Assembly: GCA_021812345.1 (NCBI GenBank)
Contig: JAKANP010000009.1
Span: 1-34,533, forward strand
Length of the DNA stretch: 34,533 bases
Direction: 5' to 3'
Source: a bacterium
Lineage (GTDB): Bacteria > Patescibacteriota > Minisyncoccia > UBA6257 > JAGOQP01
A program made the position numbers and the translations under genes. The notes under the pieces were generated by a model. It did no database searches. It was not told the origin of the DNA and was given only the letters and a program-made list of their open reading frames with translations. Each line of letters opens with the position of its first letter. The stretch's first letter is position 1. Shown here in pieces: positions 25,477 to 31,880 of this stretch.

Positions 25477-25887
25477 TTATTTTCCTTTTTTAACGCCATA
25501 TTTGCTTCTTTCCTGTTTTCTGTTTTCAACTCCGGTGGCGTCAAGACGTCCACGAACAATGTGGTATCTGACTCCCGGCAAATCTTTAACTCTTCCGCCC
25601 CTTATCATAACCACGGAGTGTTCCTGCAAATTATGCCCTTCTCCGGGAATATATGCGGTCACTTCCATTCCATTGGTCAATCTTACACGAGCCACTTTTC
25701 TTAAAGCCGAGTTCGGTTTCTTTGGGGTGGTCGTAAAAACTTTAACGCAGACTCCTCTTTTAAAAGGAGATACTGAATTTTTAGGTCTATTTTTTACTGT
25801 ATTAAAATAAAAACCAAGCGCCGGAGCTTTTGATTTTTTAATCGGAGATTTTCTCCCTTTTTTAACTAATTGAGTTACTGTCGGCAT
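25477..25887 (-). CDS. rpsL: 30S ribosomal protein uS12
   Basis: The 136-residue protein is uS12 of the decoding centre. [19 protein letters not shown] with the streptomycin-site lysines, [20 protein letters not shown] with the Asp-methylthiolation region, and the GVKKGK tail are present. Between PAL and PFKRGVC there are about 17 residues ([16 protein letters not shown]) where E. coli has five (EACPQ), which I associate with Patescibacteria. It heads the ribosomal operon, with a strong promoter 31 bp upstream. Confidence 0.97.
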   Translation of the reverse strand: MPTVTQLVKKGRKSPIKKSKAPALGFYFNTVKNRPKNSVSPFKRGVCVKVFTTTPKKPNSALRKVARVRLTNGMEVTAYIPGEGHNLQEHSVVMIRGGRVKDLPGVRYHIVRGRLDATGVENRKQERSKYGVKKGK

Positions 25888-25895
25888 AATAAAAA

Positions 25896-25911
25896 TGTCC
25901 TCTTCCGGACA
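25896..25911 (-). promoter_or_regulatory. Short hairpin in the rpsL leader
   Basis: TGTCC and GGACA form a 5-bp stem around GGAAGA immediately downstream of predicted +1 and 8 nt before the ATG. It could affect mRNA stability or initiation; this is inference. Confidence 0.4.
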
Positions 25912-25917
25912 AAAATA

Positions 25918-25946
25918 AATATAAACAAATGAGATTAAAAAGTCAA
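25918..25946 (-). promoter_or_regulatory. Promoter of the rpsL-rpsG-fusA-rplM-rpsI operon
   Basis: TTGACT (25946-25941), exactly 17 bp and TATATT (25923-25918). Predicted +1 near 25911 gives a leader of about 24 nt containing a small hairpin. Confidence 0.65.
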
Positions 25947-25952
25947 ATACAG

Positions 25953-25969
25953 AGCCGACAATATCGGCT
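25953..25969 (-). terminator. Possible weak terminator of the M50 gene
   Basis: AGCCGA and TCGGCT form a 6-bp stem with a 5-nt loop right after the M50 stop codon (25974). The following minus-strand sequence is CTGTATTTGACTTTTT, so the T-run is late and overlaps the rpsL -35. Confidence 0.35.
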
Positions 25970-25973
25970 TATT

Positions 25974-26588
25974 TTAAGCCAACAGATTATAAAGCCAAAA
26001 TATGATCGGAGTAATTAAAGAAAATCCGAAAAAAATAAAAATTATCAAAAACCATAATCCGTAACGTTCCAAAACATGCTGAAATTTAAACCATTTTGAA
26101 GGCAGTAACGAAAATAATATTTTTGAACCATCAAGCGGAGGAATTGGAATTAAATTAAAAATCATAAGTGAAATATTCATCATTATGACAATTTGAAGGA
26201 AAATCGGATTGATAATTGATTGAGAAAAAATAATTTGAAATTTTAAAATAACGGCAGAAAAAATGGCGATTAAAAAATTACTCGATGGTCCGGCTAGTGC
26301 GATGAGTCCGCTTCCGCTTTTTGGATTTTTCAGATTAAACGGATTATATGGAACCGGCTTGGCCCAACCGATAACGAAAGCGCCTCCGGTACTAAAATAC
26401 AACAATAAAGGCAAAAGAACCGAACCAAAAGGATCCAAATGATTTAAAGGATTTAAGTTCAATCTTTTGGCATCCTTGGCGGTATTATCGCCCAACAAAT
26501 AAGCAATATAACCATGCGAAACTTCGTGGATCATAACCGACAGAATTAAAACAACTAATTGAAAAATTATTAAAACTATATCATTCAT
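25974..26588 (-). CDS. M50 family site-2 protease-like membrane protein
   Basis: This 204-residue integral membrane protein has the zinc motif HEVSH (21-25) in its first helix, the NPLNHLDPFGS segment near residue 47, and the third ligand motif PPLDGS near residue 158. It lacks a PDZ domain, unlike rseP in this window, and belongs to the compact S2P/M50 group. Substrates are unknown. It starts 10 bp after the anchored 406-residue protein and ends next to the rpsL promoter. Confidence 0.88.
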   Translation of the reverse strand: MNDIVLIIFQLVVLILSVMIHEVSHGYIAYLLGDNTAKDAKRLNLNPLNHLDPFGSVLLPLLLYFSTGGAFVIGWAKPVPYNPFNLKNPKSGSGLIALAGPSSNFLIAIFSAVILKFQIIFSQSIINPIFLQIVIMMNISLMIFNLIPIPPLDGSKILFSLLPSKWFKFQHVLERYGLWFLIIFIFFGFSLITPIIFWLYNLLA

Positions 26589-26598
26589 AAATTATAAA

Positions 26599-27819
26599 TT
26601 AATTATTACCAATCAACTGAATTAATTTGTTTAAAGAATTGTATTGAGCCGGAGAAGATATCTGGTAGTTTTGATTAAACCCGAATAAATACAAATTAAA
26701 ACTTTGGGGATTTAAGGCGTATCCGGAAATCGCCGGAGAAAAAGAATAACTTATTTTATAAATTGTTCTGCTACTTTTTGAAATCCAAATATCGATAGCG
26801 TTTTGAAAAGCCGACACAAGCGGAGCGTCGCTTTGACCGACACTGTCATAAAAATATTTTAAAGCCTGGTTGATTCCGTCCTGATTTAAAGCTATAGAAT
26901 AATGATAATAATTGCTTCCATCTATCGTGTCGGTTCCTTTAGAAACAATGGATTGAATATTGGAATAATTCAACATCAAACCAAAAAGTTGTGATAATTG
27001 ATTTTCGGATAAATTTTTTATGTCATTGATTTCCGAAAAAATTCCATTAGGAATGAAATTATTTATAACATCCGAAGAGGAATCGACTTGAACCCACCCC
27101 AAGGCAAGCTGATTGGCTAATTGAGCGCTTTGAGGCGAAGTGGTGGCAATAGAATTAATTTTAAAAAACCATGACTGGGGATCAATAGAAAGAAAACTCA
27201 CATCCCAAAAAGAAGTGGAGCTGGAATCGGCATCGAATCCGTTTTGCGCAAAAATTTGAGAAGAAATTTTAGGATAACTGCCCGATACATCAACAACCCC
27301 CTGTGAAGTTATCGTGTTTTTATCTGAAAATAAATTGAAAACTTGAGAATCATTCAGACTTTTATCGGCCGACGCGTCAACCTGCAAATAATAAGAAAAG
27401 GATTTGGCATTCAATAAATTTCCCATAGCTTTTTCTACAACCACCGAAGGAATTGTCCCATAAACATACAATCCGATTGAAATAATTAAAAATACTCCGA
27501 TTGCCGACAATACAAAGATAATGAATCTTTTTTTATAAATATTTAAAATTTCTCTGGCCGAAGCTTCCTGCTCTTTGAACTCCTGAGATATGTCGCCAAT
27601 CTTGTTTATTTTCGGTCCTTTATAAATCTGCTGTCCTTTTCTTGAATAATTTCTCAAAAAAGATTCCGGTATTTCTTGTCGCGAAACCATCTCATTTATC
27701 GCTCCTTCTATTTCTTGATAAGTAAATCCGGCGAATATCAAGTCGCTGATTAACTGTTCTCTGCCAACACCCTGAGCAACCGAATTTTTTATTATGTCTA
27801 TAATTTCTTTTTTTGCCAT
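26599..27819 (-). CDS. Anchored protein with N-terminal helical domain, unknown function
   Basis: The 406-residue protein has three parts. Residues 1-47 are a helical motif (LISDLIFAGFTYQEIEGAI) resembling the short UBA-like or winged repeats seen at the N-termini of many Patescibacteria membrane proteins. A membrane helix follows at about 93-118. The rest, outside the membrane, is rich in Ser, Asn and Gln and beta-predicted; it loosely resembles LolA/LppX-type lipid-binding domains (FSYYLQVDASADKSL), which is only a guess. It starts 1 bp after the small protein upstream. Confidence 0.7.
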   Translation of the reverse strand: MAKKEIIDIIKNSVAQGVGREQLISDLIFAGFTYQEIEGAINEMVSRQEIPESFLRNYSRKGQQIYKGPKINKIGDISQEFKEQEASAREILNIYKKRFIIFVLSAIGVFLIISIGLYVYGTIPSVVVEKAMGNLLNAKSFSYYLQVDASADKSLNDSQVFNLFSDKNTITSQGVVDVSGSYPKISSQIFAQNGFDADSSSTSFWDVSFLSIDPQSWFFKINSIATTSPQSAQLANQLALGWVQVDSSSDVINNFIPNGIFSEINDIKNLSENQLSQLFGLMLNYSNIQSIVSKGTDTIDGSNYYHYSIALNQDGINQALKYFYDSVGQSDAPLVSAFQNAIDIWISKSSRTIYKISYSFSPAISGYALNPQSFNLYLFGFNQNYQISSPAQYNSLNKLIQLIGNN

Positions 27820-27820
27820 T

Positions 27821-28078
27821 TTAAAGATTGCCCCAAATCAATTTTTCCTGAATCCATTTTTCTCTTTCTTTTTCGTCCTCTATAAATTTTGGTTTTAAAT
27901 GCCAAAACCATTTGTTGTTTTCCCCCTCTTTTTTAATAAATAAATCCACATCACCCAAAGTAATGCCTTCGGGCAGAATTTTGCTCCATCCGCCGGACTC
28001 AAAATCGGCCAAATCATTGATTTCTCCTTCCAATTTCTGAATCTTTTCGTTTTTAGACACTTTTTCAAAATGATTCAT
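27821..28078 (-). CDS. Small acidic protein of unknown function
   Basis: An 85-residue soluble protein beginning MNHFEKVSKNEK. A six-codon-longer version would begin inside the -10 box, so ATG 28078 is preferred. It is rich in Glu, Lys and Trp (GGWSKILPEGITLGDVDLF, KWFWHLKP). I do not recognise a family. Its stop is 1 bp from the start of the 406-residue protein, indicating coupling, and an extended -10 promoter lies immediately upstream. Confidence 0.65.
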   Translation of the reverse strand: MNHFEKVSKNEKIQKLEGEINDLADFESGGWSKILPEGITLGDVDLFIKKEGENNKWFWHLKPKFIEDEKEREKWIQEKLIWGNL

Positions 28079-28084
28079 TTTTAT

Positions 28085-28093
28085 ATTATAGCA
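28085..28093 (-). promoter_or_regulatory. Extended -10 promoter of the small acidic protein gene
   Basis: TGCTATAAT on the minus strand (28093-28085), preceded by TG. Six bases then separate it from ATG 28078, so +1 would fall on the start codon. No -35 was found, as is usual for extended -10 promoters. Confidence 0.5.
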
Positions 28094-28141
28094 CAAAAAA
28101 TAATTTTTATAATTTTATTAAATTTTTGGATACTAAAATTT

Positions 28142-30481
28142 TTATTTGCGAATATGAGCCTGTTTTACCATTTCCGAAATTTGCATCCAAATAAACGCCC
28201 AAATCCAAACAATGATCGCCCAACTTAACTTTATTGGACTCATAAAAAATCCCGAAACAGCAAATATTGTAGCTATTAATTGAGTTATAGTGGTCGCCCA
28301 AATAACTTCTTTGCTGGGTAAAAACTTATACCATTTTTCTTTGGTGTGAGCGACATAAATCAACATGTGACCGCCTATGGAAAGTTTTAAGAAAAAGAGA
28401 GTTTGAATCAAATTCCAGCTAATACCAAAAAATTGTTTAGCAATAAAAACAAAAATGACACTTCCTAATAATCCGACTGCCCCGTAAAGCGAACCTAAAA
28501 TAGTCCTTTCTTTAATATTTATTTTTGTCGGAGCCGATCCTGCGAACACATTATCATAAGCCAAAGAGATGATCGGAAGATCATTAAGGACCGCGAGAAT
28601 TAGAATCTGTATAGGGTTCATTGGATATTGAAGATACAAAATACCCAGAAGAGCAATAGAAAAAATGAGACGTAAACTTTCCGAAATTCTATAAAGAGCG
28701 TAAGTGTAAAGACGATAAAATATTTTTCTGGCCTCAATGATGGCATCTTTAATTACTGAAATTCCCGGGGACAGGAGAACAATGTCGGCGGCACTTTTTA
28801 AAGCATCAACCGCTCCTGAAACCGCAATGCCTACATCCGCCGCTTTTACCGCCGGAATGTCGTTTACTCCGTCTCCTGTTACTGCCACCTTATGTCTTTT
28901 CTGTCCCATTCTAACCAAGTTATATTTATCGGAAGGAAGAATTTCAGAAAAAACCGATATTTTTTCAAAAATATTTTCATCAAAATTATTATCATTTATA
29001 TTTTCAATAGCGGAACGGTTGACGACCGGACCATTTAATCCCATATCTTTAGCTATTCGTTCGCTAATGGCGATATTATCTCCAGTGAGTATTTTGACGG
29101 CTACGTGATTTTTTTGAAGAAAACCAATGGTGTCAAAGGCGTCTGGTTCGGGTCTGTCAGAAATTAAAATTATTCCGGCTAAATCCATATCACGTTCTTC
29201 TTTATTTTTTGAAACCGAAACCGCTAAAACTCTATATCCTCCATCGGCAGCTACTTTCACGTCTTTATAAAAAGATTCCAAATCATTTTTATTTATCTTA
29301 GAAAATTGTTGAATTATTTGAACTGCTCCCATTGAAACAGCAAAAGTGGAATTATCAATATTTACAATAGATGTAGTTCTTTTACGTTCCGAATCGGCGG
29401 GAACAAAATCTAAAATCTTAGCGCTTTGACTAATATTTTCGGATTCAAATTTTTTTATTATTGCCAAATCTATGGGCCCTTTTTCTATTTTGGAAGTGGC
29501 AAAATAAGCAAATTCAATAACTTGATTTGTGCTGAAATTTCCATATGGAATAATTTCACTTACAGAAAGTTCATTTTTTGTCAACGTTCCGGTTTTATCT
29601 GATAAAAGCAAGTCAACATCGGACAAATCTTCAAGAGAAGAAAGTTTGCGGACAATTGCCTGTTTATGAGCCAACTTCAAAACTCCCAAACTTATGATTA
29701 ATGTCATTACCGTCGGCAAACTTACGGGAATTCCGGCAATAATCAAACTTAAATCGAGAGCTAAAATTTCGGTAATTTTTTGATGAAAAATAAAAAAGAC
29801 AGCAGTCATAACGATAACCACCGAAACGCTTATAAACCCCAACAATTTAGCAATGCCAATAATGTCTTTTTCCAAAATACTCTTCTTTGAGCTGGTTTCA
29901 ACAGATAACAAAGTTTTTCCAAAATAAGTGGATTTCCCCGTAGCTATCACCTGGGCAACAGCAATTCCAGTTGCCACAAAAGATCCGGAATATGCCATGT
30001 CCCCCTCCTTTTTTTCTTTAGGTAGCGACTCTCCGGTAAGAGCAGATTCGTTTATAGTTATATTTTTTAATTCAATAAATTTAACATCTGCCGGAATAAT
30101 TTTTCCGGCAGTAAGGCTCAAAACATCATCGGGAACAATTTCAGTTGAAGATATTTTTTTCCATGCGCCATCTCTAAAAACATCAACAATAATCGATAAT
30201 TTTGACTGAAGTTTTTTTATGGCGTCGTCTGTTTTTTTATCATGCCAAAAACCAATAAAAAAATTTACAACCCAGAGAAAAAAGATAAAATAAAAATCAA
30301 GCAGCCTTCCGTCAATATAAGATATAACCGCAGCAGCAATTAGCATTAACGAGATGAAAGAAAATATCCAGGAAAAAATTTTTTTTATTAAACTATTTTT
30401 CTTTTCCTGAATTTCATTTCTTCCAAAAAGTTTTAATTTTTCTGATGCCTCTTTTGAGGTAATTCCTCGATAATTTTCCAT
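28142..30481 (-). CDS. P-type (P3A-like) proton-transporting ATPase
   Basis: This 779-residue pump starts at MENYRGITSKEA; an ATG 24 nt upstream overlaps the -10 box. The actuator motif is TGES (149-152), the phosphorylated residue is Asp295 in DKTGTLT, and the hinge is TGDGVND. Helix 4 reads AGIPVSLPTV and helix 6 LNDLPIISLAYDN, patterns of P3A H+-ATPases like those of archaea, plants and fungi. It should export protons using ATP across the cytoplasmic membrane. The regulatory C-terminal domain of plant enzymes is absent. The gene is monocistronic, with an extended -10 promoter and a leaderless arrangement. Confidence 0.9.
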   Translation of the reverse strand: MENYRGITSKEASEKLKLFGRNEIQEKKNSLIKKIFSWIFSFISLMLIAAAVISYIDGRLLDFYFIFFLWVVNFFIGFWHDKKTDDAIKKLQSKLSIIVDVFRDGAWKKISSTEIVPDDVLSLTAGKIIPADVKFIELKNITINESALTGESLPKEKKEGDMAYSGSFVATGIAVAQVIATGKSTYFGKTLLSVETSSKKSILEKDIIGIAKLLGFISVSVVIVMTAVFFIFHQKITEILALDLSLIIAGIPVSLPTVMTLIISLGVLKLAHKQAIVRKLSSLEDLSDVDLLLSDKTGTLTKNELSVSEIIPYGNFSTNQVIEFAYFATSKIEKGPIDLAIIKKFESENISQSAKILDFVPADSERKRTTSIVNIDNSTFAVSMGAVQIIQQFSKINKNDLESFYKDVKVAADGGYRVLAVSVSKNKEERDMDLAGIILISDRPEPDAFDTIGFLQKNHVAVKILTGDNIAISERIAKDMGLNGPVVNRSAIENINDNNFDENIFEKISVFSEILPSDKYNLVRMGQKRHKVAVTGDGVNDIPAVKAADVGIAVSGAVDALKSAADIVLLSPGISVIKDAIIEARKIFYRLYTYALYRISESLRLIFSIALLGILYLQYPMNPIQILILAVLNDLPIISLAYDNVFAGSAPTKINIKERTILGSLYGAVGLLGSVIFVFIAKQFFGISWNLIQTLFFLKLSIGGHMLIYVAHTKEKWYKFLPSKEVIWATTITQLIATIFAVSGFFMSPIKLSWAIIVWIWAFIWMQISEMVKQAHIRK

Positions 30482-30487
30482 TGATAA

Positions 30488-30496
30488 ATTATACCA
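30488..30496 (-). promoter_or_regulatory. Extended -10 promoter of the H+-ATPase gene
   Basis: TGGTATAAT (30496-30488) is a perfect -10 with a TGn extension. Six bases follow, then ATG 30481, placing +1 on the start codon. There is no clear -35. Confidence 0.5.
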
Positions 30497-30547
30497 AAAA
30501 ATCACTTTTATAGTACAAAAGAGTATTTTTTAATCTCAAATTTAGGC

Positions 30548-30582
30548 AAAAATAAAAATCCCATTTTGGGATCTTTATTTTT
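30548..30582. terminator. Strong bidirectional terminator
   Basis: ATCCCA (30558-30563) pairs with TGGGAT (30667 equivalent at 30567-30572) around TTT. The stem extends after one mismatch through AAAAATAAA (30548-30556) and TTTATTTTT (30574-30582). It has T-tracts on both strands. Confidence 0.8.
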
Positions 30583-30593
30583 GTCGGGCTGCC
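30579..30593. repeat. Direct repeat of the tRNA-Pro 3' end, copy 1
   Basis: TTTTGTCGGGCTGCC occurs here and at 30841-30855, where it is the 3' end of tRNA-Pro plus flank. The copies are 262 bp apart, and each adjoins a terminator hairpin. Confidence 0.8.
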
Positions 30594-30807
30594 CCGCCTT
30601 CATTAAAATTACGGCGGGCAGGCGGGAATTTCACATCGTCGTTTCGCTCCTCCCAAGACACCCTGCCTACCGACAGGCAGGCTAGACGGAAAACTACAAG
30701 TTTCCCGTTCCAGAGCATCCTGCTATTGATTCGCAATAACGCAATGCCCGTTGAAAGCAAAACTGTTTGCTTTCAACCCCCTCCGATTCAACTCCCTTGA
30801 AACTCAA

Positions 30808-30845
30808 CGAAATAAAAAATCGCCAACAAGCGATTTTTTATTTTG
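30808..30845 (-). terminator. Terminator of tRNA-Pro
   Basis: AAATAAAAAATCGC (30810-30823) pairs perfectly with GCGATTTTTTATTT (30830-30843) around a 6-nt loop. On the minus strand it directly follows the tRNA and ends in a T-rich arm. Confidence 0.8.
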
Positions 30846-30916
30846 TCGGGCTGCCGGGAATTGAACCCGGGTCGCATCCACCCCAAGGATGTATACTACC
30901 GTTATACTACAGCCCG
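30846..30916 (-). tRNA. tRNA-Pro (anticodon GGG)
   Basis: The minus strand folds as a 71-nt cloverleaf. The acceptor is CGGGCTG/CAGCCCG with C1-G72 and discriminator A73, both known proline identity features. The D-loop is AACGGTA, and the anticodon stem CATCC/GGATG holds the loop TTGGGGT (anticodon GGG). The T-arm is CCGGG-TTCAATT-CCCGG. An eighth pair (T-A) could extend the acceptor but would displace the discriminator. CCA is not encoded. GGG reads CCC and CCT codons. It has its own promoter and terminator. Confidence 0.95.
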
Positions 30917-30926
30917 ATATTTACTA

Positions 30927-30955
30927 AAAATATACCGATTATCAAAAAATTTCAA
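30927..30955 (-). promoter_or_regulatory. Promoter of tRNA-Pro
   Basis: TTGAAA (30955-30950), 17 bp and TATTTT (30932-30927), with predicted +1 about 4 nt before the mature tRNA. Confidence 0.5.
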
Positions 30956-30956
30956 T

Positions 30957-30985
30957 AAAAAAAATCACTCCCGAATTTGGAGCGA
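30957..30985 (-). terminator. Terminator of rpmB
   Basis: On the minus strand TCGCTCC (30985-30979) pairs with GGAGTGA (30971-30965), including one G-U, around a 7-nt loop, followed by eight T. It lies 14 nt after the rpmB stop. Confidence 0.8.
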
Positions 30986-30998
30986 ATTTTTTAAAAAA

Positions 30999-31187
30999 TT
31001 ATTTAGCGGATTTGCTCATTTTTTTTATGCAATCGGTGCAAGCCAAAACCCTCTTTCCGTCGATAAGGCGAGTTTTTTGCAAATTGGGATATTTTCTGAG
31101 CCAATTTACCGGATTATAATTTCCGCGAAGTTTTTTTCTGGCTCCTCCCATTTGAGACCCTTTTCCGCAAATTTCACAAGTTTTCAT
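30999..31187 (-). CDS. rpmB: 50S ribosomal protein bL28
   Basis: The 62-residue protein is bL28: it begins MKTCEICGKGSQMGG, with an NLQKTRL segment and the C-terminal VLACTDCIKKMSKS. CEIC and CTDC form a possible zinc site, so it is the zinc-binding version. It is monocistronic with a strong terminator. No promoter is close to the ATG; the nearest good one (31351-31378) predicts a leader of about 157 nt with potential structure. Confidence 0.95.
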   Translation of the reverse strand: MKTCEICGKGSQMGGARKKLRGNYNPVNWLRKYPNLQKTRLIDGKRVLACTDCIKKMSKSAK

Positions 31188-31199
31188 TTTATAAAATTA

Positions 31200-31344
31200 T
31201 TTATTTTAAGTATTTTAATGAGCCCGCCTCAAGATCCATCCCGGCAAAATACCAGGTGGGTGGACTCAATCTTAGCGCAAGCGCCATGATACTATCGCCC
31301 TCCCATAAAAAAATGTTTGACCGAGAATCTTTTGGCAAGGCTCA
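31200..31344 (-). promoter_or_regulatory. Long, potentially structured leader of rpmB
   Basis: Between the predicted +1 (about 31344) and rpmB, GC-rich segments can pair: GAGTCC with GGGCTC enclosing CCTGG-TATTTTG-CCGGG, and GGCG-CTTG-CGCT. TGAGCC near the 5' end can pair instead with GGCTCA near the 3' end, giving two mutually exclusive folds. No known riboswitch was recognised. Confidence 0.45.
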
Positions 31345-31350
31345 ATTGGG

Positions 31351-31378
31351 ATAATAGCAGAATGAATCAAAAAATCAA
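31351..31378 (-). promoter_or_regulatory. Promoter of rpmB
   Basis: TTGATT (31378-31373), 16 bp and TATTAT (31356-31351) with a TGC extension. It lies just after the ndk stop at 31392. Confidence 0.55.
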
Positions 31379-31391
31379 GCATTTTGGAAAA

Positions 31392-31862
31392 CTATCTTTC
31401 ATCTTCAACATAGATTTGTTCAAAATCTATTTTCTGATAGTCAAAGATTTCATCCTGATTAAAAAACCTCCAAACTTCCTTCTCGGCGTTTTCAACACTA
31501 TCTGAAGCGTGTATTATGTTCGCCTGTCTGGACATTGAAAAATCCCCTCTGATAGTCCCCGGGGGGGCAGTTCGGCTCTGAGTTGGCCCACACATCCCCC
31601 TGACGACACTCACCGCTTCAAGTCCCTCCAAAACCATCGCCACAACAGGAGATTCCTTCATAAAAGATTTTAGCCCCGTAAAAAACGGTTTGTCTTTGTG
31701 GTGAGAATAATGCTCGTCCAAAAGAACATCGCTTAATTGCATCATTTTAAGTCCAGAAATTTTTAATCCTTTCTGCTCGAAACGTTCTACAATTTTACCG
31801 AGCAAATTTCTTTGCAAGGCGTCCGGTTTTAAAAGCACCAATGTTTTTTCTTTTGTTCCCAT
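31392..31862 (-). CDS. ndk: Nucleoside diphosphate kinase
   Basis: The 156-residue protein balances nucleoside triphosphates by phosphate transfer through a histidine. LVLLKPDALQRNLLGKI and the active-site segment SRQANIIHASDS with His118 are present, as is RGDFSMSR. Family length is 130-150, so it is slightly long. It starts 18 bp after aspS and is probably co-transcribed. Confidence 0.97.
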   Translation of the reverse strand: MGTKEKTLVLLKPDALQRNLLGKIVERFEQKGLKISGLKMMQLSDVLLDEHYSHHKDKPFFTGLKSFMKESPVVAMVLEGLEAVSVVRGMCGPTQSRTAPPGTIRGDFSMSRQANIIHASDSVENAEKEVWRFFNQDEIFDYQKIDFEQIYVEDER

Positions 31863-31880
31863 ATTTTATTTATTATTAAA

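Larger units (their letters stand above)
30506..30845. other. Gene-free structured region between the H+-ATPase gene and tRNA-Pro
   Basis: No convincing gene. On the minus strand, downstream of the tRNA terminator, four hairpins occur in a row: GTTGAAAGCAAA/TTTGCTTTCAAC (30750-30777, 12 bp), ACGGAAAACT/AGTTTCCCGT (30686-30708, 10 bp with one G-U), CCTGCCT/AGGCAGG (30662-30681) and CCCGCC/GGCGGG (30593-30618). A terminator follows. The left end repeats the 3' end of tRNA-Pro. Confidence 0.7.

Noticed and set aside
28107-28301. 64-codon minus-strand frame at the end of the H+-ATPase gene
   Set aside because: It is an out-of-frame shadow of the ATPase C-terminus.
30683-30806. Minus-strand open frame reading GVESEGVESK with a short internal repeat, and another starting MLSTGIALLR
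   Set aside because: Both overlap strong hairpins and lack a start signal or a recognised domain; they fit a repeat or RNA element better than a gene.
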